From positions 21,639 through 85,638 of the forward strand of contig CAJXLC010000002.1 of NCBI GenBank assembly GCA_913055645.1: a stretch of 64,000 nucleotides of DNA. Direction: 5' to 3'. The DNA comes from an uncultured Pseudomonadota bacterium. Lineage in GTDB: Bacteria > Pseudomonadota > Zetaproteobacteria > Mariprofundales > Mariprofundaceae. The notes below the pieces were generated by a model, which saw only the letters and a program-made list of their open reading frames with translations, was not told the DNA's origin and made no database searches. Of this stretch, positions 45,681-53,354 are shown one piece after another. The translations under genes and the position numbers were made by a program. Numbering within the stretch: the first letter of the stretch is position 1; every line of letters begins with the position of its first letter.

Positions 45681-46768
45681 TGACGCAACAAGAAAGCATC
45701 CCATCGGAGCCGAAAGCCTTACAAGAAGCAACAGATGCATATGCAGGTTTGATTGAAATTTATCCCGATAATGAAGACTATCTTCGCCACTATGCAGAAC
45801 TATGTTTGGCATCTGATAAACAAGCCACTGCACTAGAAGTTCTGCAACGGCTACATGGCATATTAAAAGAGAAATCACCCAAAGAGGCAAGGGATTTGGC
45901 AAGCCGCTATCCACAACTTGGGCAAGTTTGTGCGAGCCTTCACCAAGAACATAATGATGGTCATTTGTTCCCATCATTATGCAAAGCATTCGGAAAATTA
46001 TGGATCACGTTACACCAACGAAAGCTTCGTGAGGGCGAGACTCTTTACCAGCAAGGTCAATCAGGCGATACACTATCTCTTATCTTAAAAGGTGAGCTTG
46101 CAGTGTTTATCGAAAATAAAAATGGAAATAAAACCCTTTTAAATCTTATTCAAGAACATGATATTGTGGGTGAAGCATGCTTTCTCAACCCAGGCGTGCG
46201 AGCAGCCAGTATTGTGGCAAATTGCAAGACAACCATTGTAGAGCTGCCACGACAAAAGCTTCTTTCCTGGCTTATAAAAAAACCTGATATCCAAGCATTA
46301 TTGGAAGAAACTGCGAATTTCCGTCATATGCTGCGAGTCATTTCCAACAATAATACTTTGAAAAGTATTCCTATGAATTTACGTCAATACATGGCTCAAG
46401 CAGCCAATTTTTTACACTACCCTGAAAAAAGTCTTATCTATCAAGCTGGTGCCAACTTTGATGGCATCAGTCTGATTGTTATGGGTGAAGCATATTACAC
46501 CATGAAAACAAAACAGGGGAAAAATATCAAACTTGAATCAATTCCTTGCGGCTCACTTATTGGTGATGCCTCGGCTATCCGACATGCCACATCCCCTGCT
46601 AATTTGGTCACACGCAACAAACTTACCATTGCTCATATCCCTATACAGGTATTTACAACCGTTGTTGCTGCCCACCCTCCTTTAAAAGAGGCTCTAACCA
46701 ATCATGCCAATGAGCAACGCGCTCGAATTATGCAAACCATCGGTCGTCACTTACAACATACTCAGTAA
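45680..46768 (+). CDS. Protein with two cyclic-nucleotide-binding domains
   Basis: 362 residues: an N-terminal helical, TPR-like part (about 10-95) and two cNMP-binding jelly rolls (about 107-205 and 230-335). The first has LREGETLYQQGQSGDTLSLILKGEL and GEACFL; the second has YPEKSLIYQAGANFDGISLIVMGEA. The usual phosphate-cassette Arg is not obvious in either, so ligand binding is uncertain. There is no DNA-binding domain. It is the last gene of the trio opposite the EPS operon and is likely a signalling subunit. Confidence 0.82.
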   Translation: MTQQESIPSEPKALQEATDAYAGLIEIYPDNEDYLRHYAELCLASDKQATALEVLQRLHGILKEKSPKEARDLASRYPQLGQVCASLHQEHNDGHLFPSLCKAFGKLWITLHQRKLREGETLYQQGQSGDTLSLILKGELAVFIENKNGNKTLLNLIQEHDIVGEACFLNPGVRAASIVANCKTTIVELPRQKLLSWLIKKPDIQALLEETANFRHMLRVISNNNTLKSIPMNLRQYMAQAANFLHYPEKSLIYQAGANFDGISLIVMGEAYYTMKTKQGKNIKLESIPCGSLIGDASAIRHATSPANLVTRNKLTIAHIPIQVFTTVVAAHPPLKEALTNHANEQRARIMQTIGRHLQHTQ

Positions 46769-46791
46769 AACAGTTCCTAAAAAAGACATTT

Positions 46792-46959
46792 TTAGCCCAC
46801 ATTATTTATAAATCGTCGTGATGATTGCGTAGAAGCTTTATTTACAACGGATTTTGAAGAATACGTTCGTAGCTGTGCTTACGAACAATTGATGAAAGAT
46901 TTGTTGCGAATAAAGGGGCAAGCAAGGGCGCAGCAATATTTATGAATAATGCGGGTTAG
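46792..46959 (+). repeat. Dispersed repeat R1, copy B (full-length MITE-like element)
   Basis: 168 bp with inverted ends: the left TTAGCCCACATTATTTATAA and the complement of the right CTAACCCGCATTATTCATAA agree at most positions. It contains the shared core with the TTCGTAGCTGTGCTTACGAA hairpin. The TAA stop of ftsX is part of its right end. No transposase frame is inside. Confidence 0.8.
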
Positions 46960-47837
46960 CTCTCTGCAACACTATCGGGAGAAACCAAACGCGCCGTAGC
47001 AATCCATGCACCCAAACAGCCCAATAACGCACCGCCAAACAATAAGGGCAGCAATAACCCCCCCACATGTAATTCAACCGTAGAACCTGCTAACCATTCG
47101 CTACTTCCCCAAACCCATGGCCAAAGCAATACCCAAGCAAGCAGCCCTGCACCCGCACCCAAAACCAAACCTTCCAACACAAATGGCATGCGTACAAACC
47201 ACTCTTTAGCACCCATCAAACGCATCAAATGCACTTCATCTGCCCGTGCTAATAAAATCATACGCAGGGTATTCGAAACAATCAATGCCATTGCTAAAGC
47301 CAATAAAACAGTCACAAACCATATCAAAGCCTCAGCCTTATCAAGCAGGTCACGCATGCCCAATAACTGCACTTCATCCTCATTCATGGCGGCATGCATA
47401 CGTTTCGCTACATCACGAATATCGTCAACGATAAATTGTCCTGATTCATTGTCCAACAAACGTACAAGTAGCGTTTCAGGCAAACGTTCAGCCAATGTAT
47501 TTACATCCAATGTACTCTCGCCCAACCATTGCCGCATCCATTGCGCAGAATCTTCACGATCCACATATTCCACGCCCTCCACACCATCGACAGCTTGCAA
47601 ACCTTCTTGCAAAGCTTGTAATTCTTTTTTGTGTTCTTGCGGCAAATAAACATGTAGCACCATTTGCTGTTGCCATGTACCAACCCACTGCCCCGTTGCC
47701 TGCAAACCCATCCACACCGATCCCAATGCCCACAACGATACGGCAACAATCATCAAGGCAAGGTATTGATGAATGCCAAATGGCGGCATATTCAGCCCAC
47801 CGGGTAAATGAATACGTATATTATCTGGCTGCTGCAT
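46956..47837 (-). CDS. ftsX: Cell division ABC transporter permease FtsX
   Basis: 293 residues: a cytoplasmic N terminus, membrane helix (ALMIVAVSLWALGSVWMGL), periplasmic domain (about 55-165) and three further helices (168-285), the FtsX topology. With FtsE it controls peptidoglycan amidases through EnvC and supports septation. Overlaps ftsE by 17 bases. The stop codon is supplied by repeat R1. In E. coli rpoH follows ftsX; here nothing follows on this strand. Confidence 0.91.
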   Translation of the reverse strand: MQQPDNIRIHLPGGLNMPPFGIHQYLALMIVAVSLWALGSVWMGLQATGQWVGTWQQQMVLHVYLPQEHKKELQALQEGLQAVDGVEGVEYVDREDSAQWMRQWLGESTLDVNTLAERLPETLLVRLLDNESGQFIVDDIRDVAKRMHAAMNEDEVQLLGMRDLLDKAEALIWFVTVLLALAMALIVSNTLRMILLARADEVHLMRLMGAKEWFVRMPFVLEGLVLGAGAGLLAWVLLWPWVWGSSEWLAGSTVELHVGGLLLPLLFGGALLGCLGAWIATARLVSPDSVAES

Positions 47838-48513
47838 GAGAATCCCCTACCAAGGCCCCAGCATGCAATTGCACCACACGCCCAGGATGTGAATTGAGTA
47901 AGTGTAAATCATGGGTCGCCATAATGACAGTCGTGCCCAACTCATTAAGCCCCATCAGCAAATCCAACACATGACGTGCTGTCTCTTCATCCAAATTCCC
48001 AGTTGGCTCATCAGCTAACACAACTGGTGGCGTAGCAATCATGGCTCGGGCAATCGCAATGCGCTGCTGCTCACCACCTGACAATGCTTCTGGGTAAGAC
48101 CACAGACGGTCATCCAAACGAACAAACTCCAAAACCTTACGCACACGAGGAATCAAACGCTCATTGCTCCAACCTTGAACGCGCAATGGCAGGGCGATAT
48201 TTTCAAAAACAGTGCGCGAAAAAAGCAACCTATGATCTTGAAACACAATGCCTGTACGCCGCCGCACAGCACGCACCGCCGCTTCTCCAGCCTCGCGCAT
48301 GTCCGTTTTTTGCACCTGCAATTGCCCCGAAGATGGTCGCAAGCCACCATAAAACATACGTAATAATGATGACTTCCCAGCCCCACTCTCACCTGTTAAG
48401 TATACAAACTGACCCTGTGAAATGGTTAAATTAACACCTGATAATGCAACTTTCCCTGTAGGGTAACGCAGCATAAGCTGCTGCATATCTATGATTGTTT
48501 TACGCTCTGACAT
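47821..48513 (-). CDS. ftsE: Cell division ATP-binding protein FtsE
   Basis: ATPase partner of FtsX. Walker [15 protein letters not shown]-loop VFQDHRLL, signature LSGGEQQR, Walker [13 protein letters not shown] and the H-loop MATHD are intact. Start chosen at 48513 (MSERKTI, 230 residues), as it fits the family N terminus; an ATG at 48531 would add six residues and neither has a clear ribosome site. ftsY, often upstream, is absent. Confidence 0.92.
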   Translation of the reverse strand: MSERKTIIDMQQLMLRYPTGKVALSGVNLTISQGQFVYLTGESGAGKSSLLRMFYGGLRPSSGQLQVQKTDMREAGEAAVRAVRRRTGIVFQDHRLLFSRTVFENIALPLRVQGWSNERLIPRVRKVLEFVRLDDRLWSYPEALSGGEQQRIAIARAMIATPPVVLADEPTGNLDEETARHVLDLLMGLNELGTTVIMATHDLHLLNSHPGRVVQLHAGALVGDSHAAAR

Positions 48514-48625
48514 GGCAAAACAGTAACGCATATGCCAACAATTGCACCCTGTATAAAAAGGTCTCTCAAATCTTGAGCACAGACATCATGCTGACAAACC
48601 CTCACCAAGCCTTCAGCATATCGCC

Positions 48626-49510
48626 ATGCTCGTCTCATGCCCGCAATGTAAAGCCAAGTATCAGCTTGCCACCACCATTAAAAATGCCATCCTAGTATGT
48701 CATCGCTGCGGTGCTGAATTTCACACAGAGCAACGAGAAGAAAAACATTCTCCTGTCTCCCAAGAAGCATCACTTTTTGAATACACTAACACTTCTTTGG
48801 AAAAAATAGAAAAGCCCACCCTAGAGGTAACAGCAAGTCATAAACCGACATTACCTCCTAAACAAGCTGATGAAACTGATATTCATGTAGAGCAGGACGA
48901 TGCACAGCCTTCGGATACAGAACAAGTTCCTGTTGAACAAACGGATATGCCTCACATTCAATTATCTGAAGCTCGCCTCCTGCCTGAACGCGCTCAAACA
49001 CACATCTGGCATTGGCTGATACTTGTGCTGTTATGCATAAGCGGGTTGGGCATTTGGAGCAATCAAAAACAATGGTTGGCACAACCTTGGGTGCGCAGTC
49101 TTATGATGAATATGCAAATCTCCATCGATTCAACCCCCGCTGATTGGGATATTCTAAAAGATCATATCCATAGCCAGTGGATTGACCGCCAAGATGATAG
49201 TCGCGTACTCTTTATTGATGGCTATATTCAGAATCGTTTATTGGGCGAGCAAATACCCCCATCTATACAAATTAGTTTTTTTGATATGCCCAACAGCCGT
49301 GCTATCCAAACACGCACACTTGCTATTACAGAGCCTCCTAGCCTACCAACCATAAGACATGCACCTTATATAGCCCCCGCCATTGATCAGGTTCCAATCA
49401 GTGCGGGAGGGAAACGCGCCTTTACGCTCGTTATTGAAAATGTGCCTGAACAGACACGCGAAATTTCCATCATGATTGCCAGCCCTAAAACAACTTCAAC
49501 TCAAAAATAA
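48626..49510 (+). CDS. Zinc-ribbon (MJ0042-type) and DUF3426 membrane protein
   Basis: 294 residues: an N-terminal CPQC...CHRC ribbon (residues 5-28; LVSCPQCKAKYQL), a charged linker, one membrane helix (about 130-148; WHWLILVLLCISGLGIW) and a C-terminal DUF3426 domain (about 175-290) with the beta-rich VPISAGGKRAFTLVIENVP end. The function is unknown. It is divergent from ftsE. R2 copy 2 follows the stop within 26 bases. Confidence 0.8.
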   Translation: MLVSCPQCKAKYQLATTIKNAILVCHRCGAEFHTEQREEKHSPVSQEASLFEYTNTSLEKIEKPTLEVTASHKPTLPPKQADETDIHVEQDDAQPSDTEQVPVEQTDMPHIQLSEARLLPERAQTHIWHWLILVLLCISGLGIWSNQKQWLAQPWVRSLMMNMQISIDSTPADWDILKDHIHSQWIDRQDDSRVLFIDGYIQNRLLGEQIPPSIQISFFDMPNSRAIQTRTLAITEPPSLPTIRHAPYIAPAIDQVPISAGGKRAFTLVIENVPEQTREISIMIASPKTTSTQK

Positions 49511-49535
49511 CATGAAACAACACGCATGGTAAAGC

Positions 49536-49653
49536 AACTGTTTAGATTGCTGCTGATTTACTCAAGATTAAGGCGAAAAAGCGCAGCGTACTTCCTGTAC
49601 GTGAGCATTTTACAACGCAGAGCTTGGGCAAATCAGTGGTGAGCTGAATAGTT
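49536..49653. repeat. Dispersed fold-back repeat R2, copy 2
   Basis: 118 bp from AACTGTTTAG to CTGAATAGTT. The two halves are inverted repeats over at least 30 bases (left GATTTACTCAAG against right CTTGGGCAAATC), with a central CGTAC-TTCCT-GTACG hairpin. It lies between convergent genes and ends 5 bases from a stop codon, so it may end transcription both ways. About 85% alike to copy 3 by eye. Confidence 0.8.
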
Positions 49654-49658
49654 ACAAA

Positions 49659-50084
49659 TTAAGCGGCTACTTTATTCGGCAATACCACACCAAATTGGTG
49701 CACCATATTTCTGAGTTTTTTCTGCACAGGTGCCAAGATATGGGCTGGGTTCTCAATCACAAAGATATCACCACGCTGCTGGCAACTGACACCCTGAAGG
49801 CGACGTATGTCAGCAATAAATTTAGCTGTGTCTTCCTGACCCAATTGCTTGCGCCATTGATTCAAGTCCAATCGAATCGACGATGGTTCCGCGCCACCGG
49901 TATGCAGTGAAAAGCACACAAACATGATGTCTTTGATTGCCGAGTTTATACCCAAAGAAAGTACACCCGATTCGCAACACCAAGCCAAACCCATTTCTTC
50001 CCAGTCATACAATAAAACTGAATAAAGCTCTCGGTGCTCTCCATCGCAAAAAAGGTAAAAGTCATTTAAAGTATTTTCTTCCAT
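49659..50084 (-). CDS. Hypothetical protein of 141 residues
   Basis: Not recognised. A soluble, mixed alpha/beta sequence with no signal peptide or membrane helix. It has a central hydrophobic strand pair (IKDIMFVCFSLHTGG) and a basic C-terminal helix (HILAPVQKKLRNMVHQFGVVLP). It starts 20 bases after the ispF stop, so it probably shares the ispD-ispF transcript. Normal codon use supports a real gene. Confidence 0.6.
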   Translation of the reverse strand: MEENTLNDFYLFCDGEHRELYSVLLYDWEEMGLAWCCESGVLSLGINSAIKDIMFVCFSLHTGGAEPSSIRLDLNQWRKQLGQEDTAKFIADIRRLQGVSCQQRGDIFVIENPAHILAPVQKKLRNMVHQFGVVLPNKVAA

Positions 50085-50104
50085 GCGTTTATTTTAGCAC
50101 AAAA

Positions 50105-50581
50105 TCAGGCTTCGACCAGTAATACAACAGCTTGCGCAGCAATACCTTCTCCGCGCCCTGTAAAGCCCAGTTTTTCAGTCGTCGTTGCTTTGATATTGCA
50201 TAAACTTACCTCAATATTCAACAGCCCAGCCAAGCATTCACGCATCTCAGGAATATATGTCGCAAGTTTGGGTTTTTGTGCAATAACCGTAGCATCCAGA
50301 TTACCAACGTTCAGTCCTTTTTCACTCAGACTATTCATCACCTCAGATAATAACTTGGTACTATCAATACCTGCATATTTCGGGTCATCGTCAGGAAAAT
50401 GATGCCCAATATCACCCAAACCAGCAGCACCCAATAAAGCATCGCATATCGCATGAATCAATACATCTGCATCCGAATGCCCTGCCAAACCAAGGTGATA
50501 AGCAACCTCAACACCACCCAGCATTAGCTTTCTATCTTCTGCAAAAGCATGCACATCAAACCCTTGCCCAATCCGCATCAT
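50105..50581 (-). CDS. ispF: 2-C-methyl-D-erythritol 2,4-cyclodiphosphate synthase
   Basis: MEP-pathway enzyme forming the cyclic diphosphate for isoprenoids. About 158 residues from 50581. Zinc ligands are visible in GQGFDVHAF (Asp, His) and GDIGHHFPDDDP, and LAGHSDADVLIHAICDALLGAAGLGDIG is the family signature. The frame to 50614 is rejected as it runs into ispD. It overlaps ispD by 4 bases. Confidence 0.95.
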   Translation of the reverse strand: MMRIGQGFDVHAFAEDRKLMLGGVEVAYHLGLAGHSDADVLIHAICDALLGAAGLGDIGHHFPDDDPKYAGIDSTKLLSEVMNSLSEKGLNVGNLDATVIAQKPKLATYIPEMRECLAGLLNIEVSLCNIKATTTEKLGFTGRGEGIAAQAVVLLVEA

Positions 50582-51270
50582 AAGCCTTCTCCCTGCAACA
50601 GCGTTTGCATCCATAATAAATCATCTTGCGTGGTGATTTTGCGATTATTCACATCGCCCTGTGATACATAAACCTCAAAGCCCGCCGCTTCTAACACCGA
50701 AGCATCATCGGTATGCAGGTGCAAGCGCAACTTCTCTTGTTTTAATGCCTGCTCAAACCAGTCTTTACGTGCAACTTGTGGCGTTTGCACCGCACGTAAA
50801 CATGCACGACTCGGTGTTTCCAATACTTTGCCATCCCCATTAATACGCTTCATCGTGTCATGCACTGCAACACCCGGCACGGCTGCCCCATGCAGCGCTG
50901 CCATATCGAGCACATTCTTCAGTACCTCTTTGGATGCCAATGGCCTAGCTGCATCATGCACAGCCACCATATCCACATCATCGGGCAGGGCTGCCAAGCC
51001 TTTTTGCATAGATATTGAACGCTCCGCACCACCGACCACCGCTGGCAACAAAACAAAGGGAAAGTGATGTGCCGCCACAACATTCGCAAACATGGTATCG
51101 CCCTCAGCAATCACAGGCTGAACCACCGCAATGCGCGATTCTTGGGATAAGCTATGCAAGGTATGTAAAAGGATTTCTTGTCCACAAACCTTCACATATT
51201 GCTTGGCAATCTCACCACCAAAACGGGTTCCACGACCAGCAGCTAACAATAATACGGCAACTTTCATCAT
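50578..51270 (-). CDS. ispD: 2-C-methyl-D-erythritol 4-phosphate cytidylyltransferase
   Basis: Activates MEP with CTP. Start at 51270 (MMKVAVLLLAAGRGTRFG) gives 230 residues; extension to 51294 or 51327 (TTG) lacks support. Signatures: AAGRGTRFGGEIAKQY nucleotide loop, VHDAARPLA, and the C-terminal TDDASVLEAAGF. ispF follows in the usual order. No ribosome site is clear at any start. Confidence 0.94.
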   Translation of the reverse strand: MMKVAVLLLAAGRGTRFGGEIAKQYVKVCGQEILLHTLHSLSQESRIAVVQPVIAEGDTMFANVVAAHHFPFVLLPAVVGGAERSISMQKGLAALPDDVDMVAVHDAARPLASKEVLKNVLDMAALHGAAVPGVAVHDTMKRINGDGKVLETPSRACLRAVQTPQVARKDWFEQALKQEKLRLHLHTDDASVLEAAGFEVYVSQGDVNNRKITTQDDLLWMQTLLQGEGL

Positions 51271-51398
51271 GGGGATTGTGCGTGCTTCGTCCATAAGGTC
51301 AAATATCAAGTAATTACCCTTATACAAAACACAAAGGAGTTAGACTACAGCTCAAGCTTGGATAAATAAATCACGAATGATGAAGCCACACGGAATTG

Positions 51399-53108
51399 TC
51401 AAAACCGAAGGGGGCAGTCCAATGCATCAATCAGCGTTTGCAAATGTTTCTGATAATACTTTGCCGCACCTACAGCCCGTGTATACATGGGCTGGCGCAC
51501 CTGCGTCATGCTTGCCGTCAGTACACGGTGACTGGCGTGCTGAAAATCAAGGCATATCGGGTTCCACTCCAGTCCGCAGGATTTCAATAATTCCCTGACC
51601 TCTTGCTGTGGGTTAGACACCAATTGTTCATAATCTATTTCAATCAACATGCCTTTTGGCAACACCTTTTTCCAGTGCCCCATCAGCTGTTCATACATGC
51701 GGTAATATCGCCCCAACTCACCCAAATCGTGCCCGTAATCGAATAAATTCCCAGTGATATTATTCTTGTATATCGAAAAGCAGGTGTCCAGCGCGTTGCG
51801 CCGCACATGGATAATTTTCGCTTTGGGTAACAAGCGCGCAATCGAACCTACATGGATTATAGAACTCAGCGTCTTATCGGTAAATTTAAGTGCCTTAGTA
51901 TCGCATTGGCGCAAGTGTTCCAGATACACTGTTGCGGCATTACTGCATTGCTCGCTTGTCCATTGACACACGGCAAGTGGATCAGATTTTGACTCTGATG
52001 CTATCGCATCAACAAGCATGGAATTTTCACCACAGGCGCATACATCTGGATGTGCAGCCAAAATCTGCTCCACCAGCGATGTGCCAGAACGCGGCATACC
52101 AAGCACAAATACGGCTGCTGTGTTCTCCATGCCAGAATGCTGTGCAAGTACATCCGCAGAACAGCGATCAATGAGCTTCTGCATGCGCAACAGTTCATTC
52201 TCCTCATCATAGCAACTAAAGCCGTGCCGAATCACATTGGCTTCCTGCATCAGGGCAAAGGCATCATCGAATCTGGTCTGATTCTGACCAACGCGACCCA
52301 AATCATCATTCACCTTAGCCAGCGCAAAAGCCATATTCATCCGCTCAATAGAGCCTTGTGAGCACCCATCATAAAGTTCATACATAGCGGACACATCATC
52401 ATTTTCAAAAGTAAATCGCTGTAGATCGGCAAGCACCGTATAAGCTTCGCTATAATTCGGCTTACATGCTATTGCCTGCCGAATGGCTTTCTCGCCATCA
52501 ACAAGTGCGCCGTTTTCAATATCCAATAAACCCAGGCTGTAAAACGCCTGCGCATGTTTTGGATTGCGTTTCAGTATGGCATGCAAATGCTCGCGAGCCA
52601 GCTCGCTTCGACCGCTATCGTGGCATGCTTGGAATAAACCCATGCGAATATCAATTGCACTTGGTTGCCGTTTTTTGGCTTCCTCCAACAATGCGATCGC
52701 CTCATCATATTGGCTCAGACAAACCAAAGCTCCTGCCAGTCCAATCTGTGCATGAATGGCGTGCGGCTCGATTGCAAGTGCTTGCCTGTAAATCGGCACA
52801 GCCCGTTTGTGTTCCCCCATGGATAAGTAAAGCCCCGCCAATGCCACCATAAAATCCGTTCGTTTTGGCATTGCCGCAATTGCTTGCTGGAAATAGTTTT
52901 CAGCCTGCTCGCATTGACCGCAACGGCTAGCAAGTATGCCACGCAAATAGCATGCATCGGCATTGCCCGGTTCAATGGCATCTATCTCGGCACACAGTTT
53001 CTCACACTGCGTATGCTCACTCCTCTGCAAAGCTTCAAAAGCAGCGCCCAATAGCATCTTGATCTTGCGTTTCTTGTTATTGGATAATTTCTTCGGGCGT
53101 AAAGCCAT
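51399..53108 (-). CDS. TPR-repeat sulfotransferase
   Basis: 569 residues. N-terminal tetratricopeptide repeats (about 15-290) precede a sulfotransferase domain (about 325-560). The PAPS 5'-phosphate loop is FVLGMPRSGTSLVEQ, and the 3'-phosphate strand is AKIIHVRRNALDTCFSIYKN. TPR-sulfotransferases modify proteins or glycans; the acceptor cannot be seen. No PAPS synthesis genes are nearby. GGAG 8 bases upstream supports the ATG at 53108. It appears richer in G+C than its neighbours by eye, so transfer is possible. Confidence 0.87.
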   Translation of the reverse strand: MALRPKKLSNNKKRKIKMLLGAAFEALQRSEHTQCEKLCAEIDAIEPGNADACYLRGILASRCGQCEQAENYFQQAIAAMPKRTDFMVALAGLYLSMGEHKRAVPIYRQALAIEPHAIHAQIGLAGALVCLSQYDEAIALLEEAKKRQPSAIDIRMGLFQACHDSGRSELAREHLHAILKRNPKHAQAFYSLGLLDIENGALVDGEKAIRQAIACKPNYSEAYTVLADLQRFTFENDDVSAMYELYDGCSQGSIERMNMAFALAKVNDDLGRVGQNQTRFDDAFALMQEANVIRHGFSCYDEENELLRMQKLIDRCSADVLAQHSGMENTAAVFVLGMPRSGTSLVEQILAAHPDVCACGENSMLVDAIASESKSDPLAVCQWTSEQCSNAATVYLEHLRQCDTKALKFTDKTLSSIIHVGSIARLLPKAKIIHVRRNALDTCFSIYKNNITGNLFDYGHDLGELGRYYRMYEQLMGHWKKVLPKGMLIEIDYEQLVSNPQQEVRELLKSCGLEWNPICLDFQHASHRVLTASMTQVRQPMYTRAVGAAKYYQKHLQTLIDALDCPLRF

Positions 53109-53245
53109 GGCTACTTCTCCTTGTGCGCAAGATATGTGGAAACAATCATAAAAACCATCATTTGTCAGACGAGGTTATATATTGAGCCTATGTTTAAGAA
53201 TCACAGCGGTTTTGGTATATCGCCTAAGGAAATGCAGATTAAAAC

Positions 53246-53324
53246 AATCCTCTCGACCAAAGTCGCGAGATATATCTCATAACACCTTGCAAACAAAGAT
53301 CTTTCGACTTCGATCAAGATGACA
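53246..53324. repeat. Dispersed palindromic repeat R3, copy 1
   Basis: About 79 bp. On the minus strand it begins TGTCATCTTGATCGAAGTCG and ends with GACTTTGGTCGAGAG. Outer arms are inverted repeats. It matches copy 2 at 62433-62511 across its length. It lies between the TPR-sulfotransferase promoter and mgtE. No other feature was found in 53109-53354. Confidence 0.7.
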
Positions 53325-53354
53325 AATGGCGTTAATCAGAGTTTTCCTAAGAAA

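Noticed and set aside
46804..46944. Possible small gene inside repeat R1 (FEEYVRSCAYEQL frame)
   Set aside because: No start codon or ribosome site, and differences between copies change residues; listed as a finding, not as a gene.
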